The translations under genes were made by a program, and so were the position numbers. A model generated the notes under the pieces. That model saw nothing but the letters and a program-made list of their open reading frames with translations, made no database searches and was not told the origin of the DNA. Positions 1 to 5,929 of a DNA stretch of 6,939 nucleotides are shown here, piece after piece; position 1 is the first letter of the stretch, and every line of letters starts with the position of its first letter. The stretch spans positions 1 to 6,939 of the forward strand of contig QQUD01000143.1 in assembly GCA_008501785.1 (NCBI GenBank). The letters are read 5' to 3'. The stretch is from Chloroflexota bacterium. Lineage in GTDB: Bacteria; Chloroflexota; Anaerolineae; Promineifilales; Promineifilaceae.

Positions 1-68
1 AGGTCCAGTTGATTTTTATTTACTTCTACTTTTAGGGGCAATTCGTCATGTTGTGTTTCTTTTGACAT
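1..68 (-). CDS. N-terminal fragment of an unrecognised protein
   Basis: The minus strand opens with ATG at 68-66, preceded by a strong Shine-Dalgarno AAGGAG (75-80) six bases upstream. It stays open for 22 codons to the window edge. The visible start is hydrophilic and charged (MSKETQHDELPLKVEVNKNQ), with no signal peptide or membrane segment, so a cytoplasmic protein is likely. Too little is visible to assign a family. It reads in the same direction as the ATPase gene to its right, but 311 bases and a hairpin after that gene separate them, so it probably has its own promoter. The tandem palindromes at 209-240 lie in its upstream region and are the obvious candidates for its operator. The start is well supported; the function is unknown. 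Confidence 0.7.
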   Translation of the reverse strand, partial: MSKETQHDELPLKVEVNKNQLD

Positions 69-151
69 ATTACGCTCCTTGTAAGGTGTTCGCTTTCAGC
101 TATCAGCTTTCAGCCAAAAAAGTTTTTCCTTTTTCTCTTTCTTTTCAATTT

Positions 152-198
152 GCTTTCCGCAGGTCTCGCCAAAGTTTATTGAGAATCCTGCGGAAAGC
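152..198. repeat. 12-bp perfect inverted repeat
   Basis: GCTTTCCGCAGG (152-163) is followed 23 bases later by its exact reverse complement CCTGCGGAAAGC (187-198). In the minus-strand transcript of the leftmost gene it would form a hairpin in the 5' leader, about 85 bases ahead of the start codon. There is no T run directly after it on that strand, so it is not a standard terminator. It could be a leader structure or a dispersed repeat unit. Confidence 0.6.
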
Positions 199-208
199 TG
201 CTATCAGA

Positions 209-240
209 CGATAACGGTTATCAGGCGATAACGGTTATCA
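209..240. promoter_or_regulatory. Two tandem operator-like palindromes
   Basis: The 15-mer CGATAACGGTTATCA occurs twice, at 209-223 and 226-240, a period of 17 bases. Each copy contains GATAAC-G-GTTATC, a perfect 6-bp inverted repeat around one central base. Two identical dyads side by side upstream of a start codon are typical of a dimeric repressor or activator site. The nearest start is the leftmost gene (68, minus strand). The regulator is not in the window and its family cannot be told from the site. Confidence 0.55.
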
Positions 241-264
241 AACTAATACGGCCGTTTTAGTTTG
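239..264. repeat. 26-bp palindrome containing the ACGGCCGT octamer
   Basis: CAAACTAA (239-246) and TTAGTTTG (257-264) are exact reverse complements flanking TACGGCCGTT. Every base pairs about the centre at 251/252 except the T/T at 247 and 256. It directly adjoins the second operator-like dyad, so the three palindromes form one continuous block at 209-264. It may be part of a control region or a cruciform-forming repeat. Confidence 0.6.
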
Positions 265-336
265 TCGATATTCACCTGTACGCATTGATTTTAGCTAAGT
301 TGCAGTGGAGGAAAGAAAATGAGCGAGAGATAAGTC

Positions 337-369
337 AGGTGCGCCGCACTTTCGAAGTGCGGCGCACCT
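337..369 (-). terminator. Strong hairpin after the ATPase gene
   Basis: AGGTGCGCCGCACTT (337-351) and AAGTGCGGCGCACCT (355-369) form a perfect, GC-rich 15-bp stem with a three-base loop, starting 10 bases past the ATPase stop codon. The position suggests a transcript end or 3' stability element. No T run follows on the minus strand, so the call as an intrinsic terminator is tentative; a dispersed palindromic repeat is the alternative. Confidence 0.5.
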
Positions 370-379
370 CTGGTCCAAA

Positions 380-1564
380 TTAAGCTGGAGCCGCATCTTC
401 AAGCGGCAAGAAGCTGATTTCCAACATGCCATCTATAAGCGTGCCGCCACCAGCACGACGCCGTGCTAAAACAGTAGGCAAAATCATTTCACGCTTAAAG
501 TTGCCAATGGTGATAAACATTTCATCACCTCGCTTACGCAGTTTGACATCACCAGATTTGACAAAGGGGAGCGGGAGTTTGAGCAGATAACGGCCGTCTT
601 CCAACTCCTCAATTTCTTGCAAAGTTCCCCTATAAAAAATTTCACAGGGGTCATTCCCATTAAAACAATCCTGCGCCAGCTTGGATAGCGAATCGATACC
701 AACCACTTCATAATCGTAGTACGGCGCACGCCACAGCGGAATGGGACTGAAATTATTTTCAATCATCTCCAAATATTTAGCCTGTAGCTGCCGCCGTTTT
801 TGGTAAAAATTACCTTCAGCAGCATCTTCCGACAATATGCGATTGATTACCACGCTGTCTACCGGGTAATTAAACAAACCGAGATAACTGACAGCTCGTT
901 CCGCTTCGCGCACAACCATTTTTTCAGGCTGTAACACAACACGATAGCTGCTCACTGTCGGATCACTGAGGGTTTCGCGCAATTCGGCCGTTGCCGCATC
1001 GAGTTTTTCCAAGGCTTCCAGTAGCTCTGCCGGACCTTGCACAAGTCTTCCGGCAAACGGCTTAATCGCTTTCAATACACCGCTGCGAAATTTGGTTAGA
1101 TGGCCTGCATACCAGCGGAACGTATCCGGCATGGTCAGCAAGCGGATCGTTTCACCGGTTGGTGCCGCGTCAATAATCACCCGATCAAAATTGCGATCTT
1201 TGGCCTGTTTGTTGATGTGCAGCAGGCTCACAATTTCGTCCATGCCAGGAAACGCCGACAGCTCATCGGCAACCACATTATTAATACCTTTGCTGCTGGT
1301 GAGCATCCCCGAAACGAAGGTTTGAATGGTGTCCCAGTAGTTGTAGATGTCTGAGACGACGCTAATTTCTTGTGCCCATAAGTTGGGGGCAATTTCTTTT
1401 GGCTGACTGTCTAATGGAACGTCAAGGGAGTCTGCCAGACTATGGGCAATATCGGTGCTGGCAACCAGGGTTTTGTACCCCAACTCGGCACTACGAACGG
1501 CCGTTGCTGCTGCCACCGTCGTTTTGCCAACGCCACCTTTACCCAAATACAAAATAATACGCAT
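380..1564 (-). CDS. Get3/ArsA-family ATPase with C-terminal HSP20-like domain (Get3d-like)
   Basis: A 394-residue cytoplasmic P-loop ATPase of the ArsA/Get3 (TRC40) family. Visible motifs are the deviant Walker A GKGGVGKTT (residues 8-16), a switch I region STDIAHSL (36-43) where Get3 usually has DPAHS, the family motif FPGMDE (105-110), and switch II DAAPTGETIRLL (132-143), where Get3 usually has DTAPTGH. Residues about 313-387 look like the alpha-crystallin/HSP20-like domain found at the end of some ArsA homologues, ending in ILPTVLARR and LEISF. There is no CxxC zinc motif and no second ATPase half, which argues against arsenite-pump ArsA and eukaryotic-type Get3. That combination matches the Get3d group, whose client is not settled. 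The ATG at 1564 is chosen because GGAG (1574-1577) lies 9 bases upstream and the P-loop begins at residue 8, as usual; a GTG at 1639 would run through a hairpin. No ars or membrane-receptor gene adjoins it. Family confident; role uncertain. Confidence 0.9.
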   Translation of the reverse strand: MRIILYLGKGGVGKTTVAAATAVRSAELGYKTLVASTDIAHSLADSLDVPLDSQPKEIAPNLWAQEISVVSDIYNYWDTIQTFVSGMLTSSKGINNVVADELSAFPGMDEIVSLLHINKQAKDRNFDRVIIDAAPTGETIRLLTMPDTFRWYAGHLTKFRSGVLKAIKPFAGRLVQGPAELLEALEKLDAATAELRETLSDPTVSSYRVVLQPEKMVVREAERAVSYLGLFNYPVDSVVINRILSEDAAEGNFYQKRRQLQAKYLEMIENNFSPIPLWRAPYYDYEVVGIDSLSKLAQDCFNGNDPCEIFYRGTLQEIEELEDGRYLLKLPLPFVKSGDVKLRKRGDEMFITIGNFKREMILPTVLARRRAGGGTLIDGMLEISFLPLEDAAPA

Positions 1565-1589
1565 TGATTGATTCTCCGTTGAATAACAA

Positions 1590-1651
1590 GCGAGAGTTAG
1601 AGCGAGAGCTAGAGGAGGAAAACTTTCTCTAGCTCTCACTCTCGCTCTAAC
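1590..1651. repeat. Imperfect inverted repeat built from 12-bp tandem units
   Basis: The left side holds two 12-base tandem units, GCGAGAGTTAGA and GCGAGAGCTAGA (1590-1613). The right side (1627-1651) is the reverse complement of 1596-1614 with six extra bases, so the two can fold as a 19-bp stem with a six-base bulge around a 12-base loop. It lies 26 bases upstream of the ATPase start codon and would sit in its leader if transcription starts further upstream. It may be a leader structure or a simple-repeat palindrome dispersed in the genome. Confidence 0.55.
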
Positions 1652-1675
1652 TTAATTTATATCACAATTTGGAGA

Positions 1676-1706
1676 ACTATACGCATGATGGAAACGGCCG
1701 TTGCAA
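1676..1706 (-). promoter_or_regulatory. Weak candidate promoter for the ATPase gene
   Basis: On the minus strand TTGCAA (1706-1701) and TATAGT (1681-1676) resemble -35 and -10 boxes but are 19 bases apart, longer than the preferred 17. The spacer contains most of one ACGGCCGT octamer (1694-1701). The site lies between the presumed terminator of the upstream operon and the ATPase start. It is a guess from consensus only. Confidence 0.25.
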
Positions 1707-1716
1707 AATTTATGTA

Positions 1717-1738
1717 GGGGCGGTTCGCAAACCGCCCC
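1717..1738 (-). terminator. GC-rich hairpin after the protease gene
   Basis: GGGGCGGTT (1717-1725) and AACCGCCCC (1730-1738) form a perfect 9-bp stem with a four-base loop, six bases past the protease stop codon. On the minus strand it is followed by TACATAAATTTT, a weak U-rich tail. It fits an end of the three-gene operon. Short palindromes of this GGGGCGG/CCGCCCC type are also spread as repeats in many genomes, so it may serve both descriptions. Confidence 0.55.
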
Positions 1739-1744
1739 CAGGAA

Positions 1745-3361
1745 TTACCGACTTAACTGTAATTCCAACGTGATAAATGCGGGGTCATCTGCTTCAAAAA
1801 AGAGAAATCCGTCGTTTAACTGGAAACCTTCTTTGTAAGCAACCGCCGGGTATTCAACGTCCCGCTCTAGCAAAAACGGAAGTTCAAACTCACCTTTGGC
1901 ACTTGTTTCAGCAAAAGTATACACATCATCCTCTGTCGGATCATCAATCCAGGCATCGAGATCAACGCCTGGATTCAAAACAAAGACAGCAACATCACGG
2001 ATTGGTTTACCACTGTCAGCATCGGTGATCACGCCATCGACCTGAACACCGTCAGATGATGTAGAGGAAACGGCCGTTCCCCCCACCACCGTCGTTGCAT
2101 TACCCACCAAATCCATATCTTGTCCGGCATACAGTTCAACCTCATAGCTTCCTGAGTCAATTGGATCACCCTGATTGTGAATGTACACGGAAAAACACTC
2201 ACCCGATGTGCCAAATTCCCAAGAAACAATGTCGGCAAACAGAAACTCATCATCAAGGAACCAGGCGACGGCAAACTGTTCACCATCAGCCATTCCTTTA
2301 TATTGGAAAATAGCGACAGCAGCCGGAGCGCCATCCGCATAAGAGGTCACCGGGCTAATTGCACAAGACGTATCTGAATCAAAATCTTCTGCCCAAGTCA
2401 CCAGCTCCATTTTTTCCGAGCCAGTACCAGCGACCACATACGGACTTTTATAGCTGCTGTCACCTTGAGCTGCCTCAATCAGTGGTTTTGCCAGATTGAC
2501 AGACCGCAGCCGGTTAATTGAGCCGCCAGCAGCTTCCAAAGTAAACGAAGGTACACCCACAATTTCGCCTTGCTGATTGGCTCCAAGACCACCTGAATTA
2601 CCGGGAGAAAAAGTTGTGTCCGTTTTAATCCAGGCACGTGTGCCCACACGCTCCTCACTCTCAAAACCTGACACATCGCCACGTGTAAATGTAATTGTTT
2701 CACCGCCCGCACCAGGGAAGCCAAACACTTGAATTTCATCACCTAAATCGAGTTGGTCAGAATCACCCAGCGATACAAATGGTAAATTCAGAGAGGCTGC
2801 ATCAACTGGCTGCCCATCCAACGTGTGCGTAATTTGAATAACAGCAAGGTCCAATACGCCATCTGCAGCTCGAACTTCGGCAAGATAGGTTTCCACAGGC
2901 GGCAAATCTGCACTTTCAACCAAACCAACCACCAAAGCATCTGGCTCATCACCAAAAATGAATTCAGGTTCGTTGTAAAGCGCCGCTAAACCAGGTGACA
3001 ACGGACTAGCCACATGTGCATTTGTCAAAATCAAACCATCTGCTGAAATGATTGTGCCTGAACCGGTCCAATTGGTCTGCAACTGCCCTCTCGTCTCGAA
3101 TTTTGCATAAATCTGCACCGCCGCAGATTGCAATTCAGCAGGGCCAGGGACAGATGGTTCTTCTACCGGTTCATCCGCTGTTTCAGGAATAGGCGTTGGC
3201 GGCACATCCGTTGGTTCAGCGGCAGGTTCTAATGTTGGGGGTGGCGGTTCAGGTGTGGGAATCACTTCCTCAACCTCACCACCGCCACAAGCCACTGCTC
3301 CGAGTGTGACCAGTAAAAAGAGTATCCAGGTAACTTTTCTAAAAATAAGTTGCTTTTTCAT
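1745..3361 (-). CDS. Exported trypsin-like serine protease lipoprotein with carboxypeptidase-regulatory-like C-terminal domain
   Basis: A 538-residue predicted surface lipoprotein. A signal peptide (1-24) with a hydrophobic core WILFLLVTLGAVA ends at Cys25, the likely lipidated residue; Ala at -3 makes the lipobox slightly unusual. Residues 33-73 are a Pro/Glu/Thr-rich spacer. The trypsin-like domain (about 76-300) has the whole catalytic triad in order: His116 in LTNAHVA, Asp171 in DLAVIQ, and Ser256 in SPGNSGG. This resembles the S1C/DegP-type peptidase fold, but no PDZ domain follows. Residues about 315-425 are an unassigned, probably beta-rich region. Residues about 440-538 (VDGVITDADSGKPI... 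then AKGEFELP) fit a carboxypeptidase regulatory-like beta-sandwich, which may bind surfaces or ligands. The ATG follows AGGAGGGT eight bases upstream, lying inside the end of the preceding gene six bases away, which indicates coupled translation. Last gene of a three-gene operon. Protease activity is likely; the substrate is unknown. Confidence 0.88.
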   Translation of the reverse strand: MKKQLIFRKVTWILFLLVTLGAVACGGGEVEEVIPTPEPPPPTLEPAAEPTDVPPTPIPETADEPVEEPSVPGPAELQSAAVQIYAKFETRGQLQTNWTGSGTIISADGLILTNAHVASPLSPGLAALYNEPEFIFGDEPDALVVGLVESADLPPVETYLAEVRAADGVLDLAVIQITHTLDGQPVDAASLNLPFVSLGDSDQLDLGDEIQVFGFPGAGGETITFTRGDVSGFESEERVGTRAWIKTDTTFSPGNSGGLGANQQGEIVGVPSFTLEAAGGSINRLRSVNLAKPLIEAAQGDSSYKSPYVVAGTGSEKMELVTWAEDFDSDTSCAISPVTSYADGAPAAVAIFQYKGMADGEQFAVAWFLDDEFLFADIVSWEFGTSGECFSVYIHNQGDPIDSGSYEVELYAGQDMDLVGNATTVVGGTAVSSTSSDGVQVDGVITDADSGKPIRDVAVFVLNPGVDLDAWIDDPTEDDVYTFAETSAKGEFELPFLLERDVEYPAVAYKEGFQLNDGFLFFEADDPAFITLELQLSR

Positions 3362-3367
3362 GTTCTG

Positions 3368-3934
3368 CTACCCTCCTGCCTGATACACAACCGTTTCGCG
3401 GAATTGTTGAAAATAGGGGAATCCGGCAGCATAATTTAATTCTTCGGCTTCGTAGGAAACGACAACAATCTCGTCACCTTCGGCGAAATAATAATCCACA
3501 CCTTCAATAACAGAGGGCATCCCAACATCTTCAGCATCAACAATGGCATAACTCACTTTGTAACCATCACGGCCGTTTACCACAATCGGCGTTTCTTCTA
3601 AAACCCTGTACGTTTCATCCAGCCGTGCGCGAGTTTCATTCCGGTCTGCCGCAGCCACAACCAGATCATCACCATCTAACACATTCACGCGATAGCGGGT
3701 GTTCAAAGACTGCGGATTGCGGACAACAATGCGCAAATCACCAGTGCCGTCTTGTACCAACCAACCAGAAGGCACTTCTGCGGTGATATTGTTTTGGGTC
3801 ACGGTACGTGTTTGATCGGAAACGGCCGTTTTCACCATCCCGCCCAATATCAAAGAAATAACCGCCACCACAACCACCAAGACAACTGAATTCCGTTCAA
3901 AACTATCTCGTTCGTTTACGCTCAATGTGCTCAT
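3368..3934 (-). CDS. Single-pass membrane protein with exported domain, possibly PsbP/Mog1-like
   Basis: A 188-residue protein with a short charged N-terminus (1-15), one membrane segment (about 16-34, SVVLVVVVAVISLILGGMV) and a soluble domain of about 150 residues. No signal-peptidase site is evident, so it is probably anchored N-in/C-out. The soluble part begins ITAEVPSGWLVQDG (50-63) and alternates strands and charged turns, with YYFAEGDEIVVVSYE (148-162) and an aromatic C-terminal helix (FPYFQQFRETV). The proline-Gly-Trp opening and this order remind me of the PsbP/DcrB/Mog1 fold; that is a pattern judgement, not a proven match. The ATG is one base after the stop of the PrsW-like gene (TAACATG), and its Shine-Dalgarno GGAGGAGGG lies within that gene, so the two are probably coupled. 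A partner or substrate of its membrane and protease neighbours is plausible but unproven. Confidence 0.85.
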   Translation of the reverse strand: MSTLSVNERDSFERNSVVLVVVVAVISLILGGMVKTAVSDQTRTVTQNNITAEVPSGWLVQDGTGDLRIVVRNPQSLNTRYRVNVLDGDDLVVAAADRNETRARLDETYRVLEETPIVVNGRDGYKVSYAIVDAEDVGMPSVIEGVDYYFAEGDEIVVVSYEAEELNYAAGFPYFQQFRETVVYQAGG

Positions 3935-3935
3935 G

Positions 3936-4814
3936 TTAGCCCTCCTCCACAGCTGCTAGTGCTTCTTCTACATTGTTGTGAATCGCTCGGGAGATCAATG
4001 CTGTGACTACACCAGTCAAAACGATAGCCAAAACCAATCCCAACCACGGGTTTGCAGCTCCGCCAACCACTTTGATGCTGCCAGATGACAACATACTGCG
4101 AAAATAGAAAAAGAGGCTGTTAATGCCTGCAGCGAGCATTAAACCGAGGGGCATCCAGTATAACGGCCGTTTCTCAAACTTCTGCCGTCCCAAGAAATAC
4201 CCAATCACACCAGCAAACGCTGCATGAGCCAATGTCGTCAACACAATACGAATGCCACCACTGCCCAAAGCCACCCCACCAGAATTCACCACAAACGCAA
4301 TATTCAGCACCGTGGCAAAACCAATCCCAGCAGCCGTCGCATACACAACACCATCCGTCTCTTCATCAAATTCCGCATGGTTGTAAATCGTGAAACGCAC
4401 AGCCGCATACACCAAAAACTCCTGCACCATGCCCACAATCAACCAACCACCTAACAACTGCGCCAACACCGGACTGCTGCTCAACCAATTCGGCACATCA
4501 AACCAGCCATCCACCAGCGGAATCCCAATGCCATTCGCCAGCAACGCACCTAGCAAAAATAGTTGAAACACCATATGCTTCGGCTCTGGCTCCAGACGAT
4601 CTCGCCGGTAAAAAAACGCCAGCCAAATAAACGCCGGCACTATCGATATAATCACACCAGCCACTAGCAAACCACTTCGACCCAATGTTGGCTGCAAAAA
4701 ACGTTCAATGCCATAAATCAGCAAAACAAATAAAACGAGGATACCAATTGAGGCTACATCAGCCTGCCAAACACTACCTCGTTCTTTGGGAACATGCTCA
4801 TGCACGTCACTCAT
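3936..4814 (-). CDS. PrsW-like polytopic membrane protein with altered catalytic motifs
   Basis: A 292-residue integral membrane protein with about eight hydrophobic segments (roughly 21-37, 47-68, 81-98, 116-140, 157-176, 187-208, 218-237, 256-276). It carries the family signature YRRDRLEPEP (69-78), followed by hydrophobic segments and HAAFAGVIGYFLG (197-209), as in PrsW intramembrane metalloproteases of the CPBP/Abi-related superfamily. In Bacillus PrsW cleaves the anti-sigma factor RsiW. Here the expected EE pair is QE (131-132), the usual following Lys is absent, and the ENxxY-like site reads LNIAF (170-174). His197 is kept. It may therefore be a divergent or inactive protease. Start ATG has AAGGAG eight bases upstream. 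First gene of an operon with a bitopic membrane protein and an exported protease; no sigma or anti-sigma gene is nearby. Fold assignment good, enzyme activity doubtful. Confidence 0.85.
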   Translation of the reverse strand: MSDVHEHVPKERGSVWQADVASIGILVLFVLLIYGIERFLQPTLGRSGLLVAGVIISIVPAFIWLAFFYRRDRLEPEPKHMVFQLFLLGALLANGIGIPLVDGWFDVPNWLSSSPVLAQLLGGWLIVGMVQEFLVYAAVRFTIYNHAEFDEETDGVVYATAAGIGFATVLNIAFVVNSGGVALGSGGIRIVLTTLAHAAFAGVIGYFLGRQKFEKRPLYWMPLGLMLAAGINSLFFYFRSMLSSGSIKVVGGAANPWLGLVLAIVLTGVVTALISRAIHNNVEEALAAVEEG

Positions 4815-5295
4815 AGGGGTTTCTCCTTACACAAACAATCTATCCAAATTCAGGACAATAACACTCTACCAGAACAACGATCCAAAAACGATCATTAACA
4901 GTATAAAACCAAGGTCAATTCGTTTGGGGCTTGTTTCTTATGATTTTATTCTCAATATTGCATTTAAGTGATTTAGTAAATTTGGTTACGGCAAAGCTGC
5001 AACAGATCACGCTTGATCTTTCTTATAATCAAAATTTTGGAGCTAACTCTCATTTGTATTTTGTTAGAGAAAATTACAGCGTTGAAGGTGGTTGGACGGA
5101 ATCTGCATTGCGCTCTGCTTTAGATGGTGTCATGCAATTAATAAGCCATGTTGGTGCTGAATTCAAGGTAAATAATTTCAGTTTTTCTACTGACTATCCC
5201 CGTTGGAAAACATCCTAAAGCGCCTGGAACTTTGAGAGTTACGGCCGTTTTTAAAAAGTACTTAAGATTGGTCCACTCTAGAAGAGTGGACCAAT
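4815..5295. other. 481-nt AT-richer gap between the operon and the acetyltransferase gene
   Basis: This stretch is visibly richer in A and T than its neighbours. It should contain the promoter for the minus-strand operon starting at 4814. On that strand TTGACC lies at 4917-4912 and TATACT at 4904-4899, but they are only seven bases apart and do not make one standard promoter. It also holds the doubtful plus-strand frame at 4931-5218, one ACGGCCGT octamer (5241-5248), and most of the hairpin at 5265-5297. Confidence 0.55.
4931..5218 (+). CDS. Doubtful small reading frame or gene remnant, 95 residues
   Basis: An open frame runs from TTG at 4931 (or ATG at 4940) to TAA at 5216-5218. The N-terminus is hydrophobic (MILFSILHLSDLVNLV in the shorter form); the rest reads like a natural soluble sequence (YFVRENYSVEGG, ALRSALDGVMQLISHVG) without repeats or low complexity. 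There is no good Shine-Dalgarno, only GGGG two bases before the TTG. It stands alone on the plus strand, with AT-rich codons unlike its neighbours. I do not recognise a family. It may be a short foreign gene, the tail of a decayed larger gene, or chance. Nothing supports a function. Confidence 0.35.
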   Translation: MFLMILFSILHLSDLVNLVTAKLQQITLDLSYNQNFGANSHLYFVRENYSVEGGWTESALRSALDGVMQLISHVGAEFKVNNFSFSTDYPRWKTS

Positions 5296-5297
5296 CT
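5265..5297 (-). terminator. 15-bp hairpin overlapping the acetyltransferase stop codon, then a T run
   Basis: AGATTGGTCCACTCT (5265-5279) and AGAGTGGACCAATCT (5283-5297) are exact reverse complements with a three-base loop. On the minus strand the stem starts with the last two bases of the TAG stop (5298-5296) and is followed by TAAGTACTTTTT. That fits an intrinsic terminator of the acetyltransferase gene, although the T run is eight bases away from the stem. Confidence 0.65.
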
Positions 5298-5853
5298 ACA
5301 CCTGTACAGTCTTTAAGGCTTCTTCTTTATAAATGGTCAAATCGATTTCCAAATTTGAGCAAACACCCTCGGGGGCCCGCACCATTGGGAACGGGAGCCT
5401 TTCCAAAACTGTCCAGATCGCCTCATTTTCATTTTGCGCGGTTGCAACTAATTTACGTACACCGTTATCTCGGGCAATAGTTGTCAACATTTGCAACATT
5501 TGTGTGCCAATTCCCTGCCCTTGCATATCGTCCCGCACAGAGAGCGCAACTTCAGCTACACCTGACTCTACCATTACATAACGCACAACAGCAACAGGTG
5601 CATCCAACTGGTAAGGCAAATCAGCAAAAGCAATTAACCCATCGTGTGTTTTCGGATCACCATGCGCAATCCGCTCAGCCTCCCGCCATACAAGATTCAT
5701 ATTAGGATTATCGAGAGATTGTAAAAACCGGCGATAGCGGCTTTCTGGTCCCATATGCTCAAATAAATCTACCAAATAAGGTGCATCACCTTCTTTTAGG
5801 TGACGAATATAAAGTAAAAAGCCAGATTTTGTTCGAATTTGATATTGTTTCAT
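5296..5853 (-). CDS. GNAT-family N-acetyltransferase
   Basis: A 185-residue cytoplasmic acetyl-CoA-dependent acetyltransferase. The acetyl-CoA pyrophosphate loop is seen in VRDDMQGQGIGTQML (106-120; Q111-G-Q-G-I-G116), preceded by the strand VAEVALSV (99-106) and followed by the helix QMLTTIARDNGVRKLVATA and ENEAIWTVLERL. The opening YIRHLKEGDAPYLVDLFEHMGPESRYRRF (15-43) resembles the GNAT domains of bacterial Pat-type protein lysine acetyltransferases, in which a very similar start is common; no cyclic-nucleotide or acyl-CoA-synthetase domain is fused here. The substrate could be a protein lysine or a small amine. The ATG has AAAGGGGGT about eight bases upstream. A plausible promoter lies at 5901-5929. 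The gene is monocistronic, ending in a hairpin at its stop codon and starting divergently from the GTPase gene. Confidence 0.9.
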   Translation of the reverse strand: MKQYQIRTKSGFLLYIRHLKEGDAPYLVDLFEHMGPESRYRRFLQSLDNPNMNLVWREAERIAHGDPKTHDGLIAFADLPYQLDAPVAVVRYVMVESGVAEVALSVRDDMQGQGIGTQMLQMLTTIARDNGVRKLVATAQNENEAIWTVLERLPFPMVRAPEGVCSNLEIDLTIYKEEALKTVQV

Positions 5854-5900
5854 AAGACTTCACCCCCTTTATAACGCATCGCGTCATAAAAAGTATTATT

Positions 5901-5929
5901 AGCATAACATAGCAAAACCTTGAAATCAA
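5901..5929 (-). promoter_or_regulatory. Sigma-70-type promoter for the acetyltransferase gene
   Basis: On the minus strand TTGATT (5929-5924) and TATGCT (5906-5901) are 17 bases apart, close to TTGACA/TATAAT. An overlapping TGCTAATAAT (5904-5895) could act as an extended -10. The transcript would have a leader of roughly 40 bases before the ATG at 5853. Assigned from consensus only. Confidence 0.45.

Larger units (their letters stand above)
69..379. other. 311-nt intergenic region rich in palindromes
   Basis: No convincing gene is seen here. From left to right it holds the Shine-Dalgarno of the leftmost gene (75-80), two copies of GCTTTCAGC (92-100 and 106-114, period 14), a pyrimidine-rich stretch (about 121-150), a 12-bp inverted repeat (152-198), two tandem operator-like palindromes (209-240), a 26-bp palindrome containing ACGGCCGT (239-264), and a 15-bp hairpin (337-369) just past the ATPase stop. 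I could not find a persuasive -35/-10 pair for the leftmost gene. Confidence 0.7.

Noticed and set aside
209..240. Start of a CRISPR array or iteron origin
   Set aside because: There are only two copies, each a short dyad with a two-base gap and no variable spacers; no replication or Cas gene is nearby.
1092..1557. Plus-strand frames opposite the ATPase
   Set aside because: No family features or ribosome binding sites; the opposite strand encodes conserved ATPase motifs.
380..1564. Arsenic-resistance assignment (ArsA of an arsenite pump)
   Set aside because: The protein has a single ATPase half, no visible metalloid-binding cysteine set, and no ArsB, ArsD or ArsR neighbour.
1565..1639. GTG-initiated extension adding 25 residues to the ATPase
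   Set aside because: It would be encoded by the hairpin of simple repeats, lacks a Shine-Dalgarno, and places the P-loop too far from the N-terminus; the ATG at 1564 has a good GGAG.
2029..2742. Alternative minus-strand frames inside the protease gene
   Set aside because: They are shadows of the 538-residue protein, whose catalytic triad and domain order are continuous through the same bases.
5232..5705. Plus-strand frames opposite the acetyltransferase
   Set aside because: They run across the terminator hairpin and are antisense to a complete GNAT domain.
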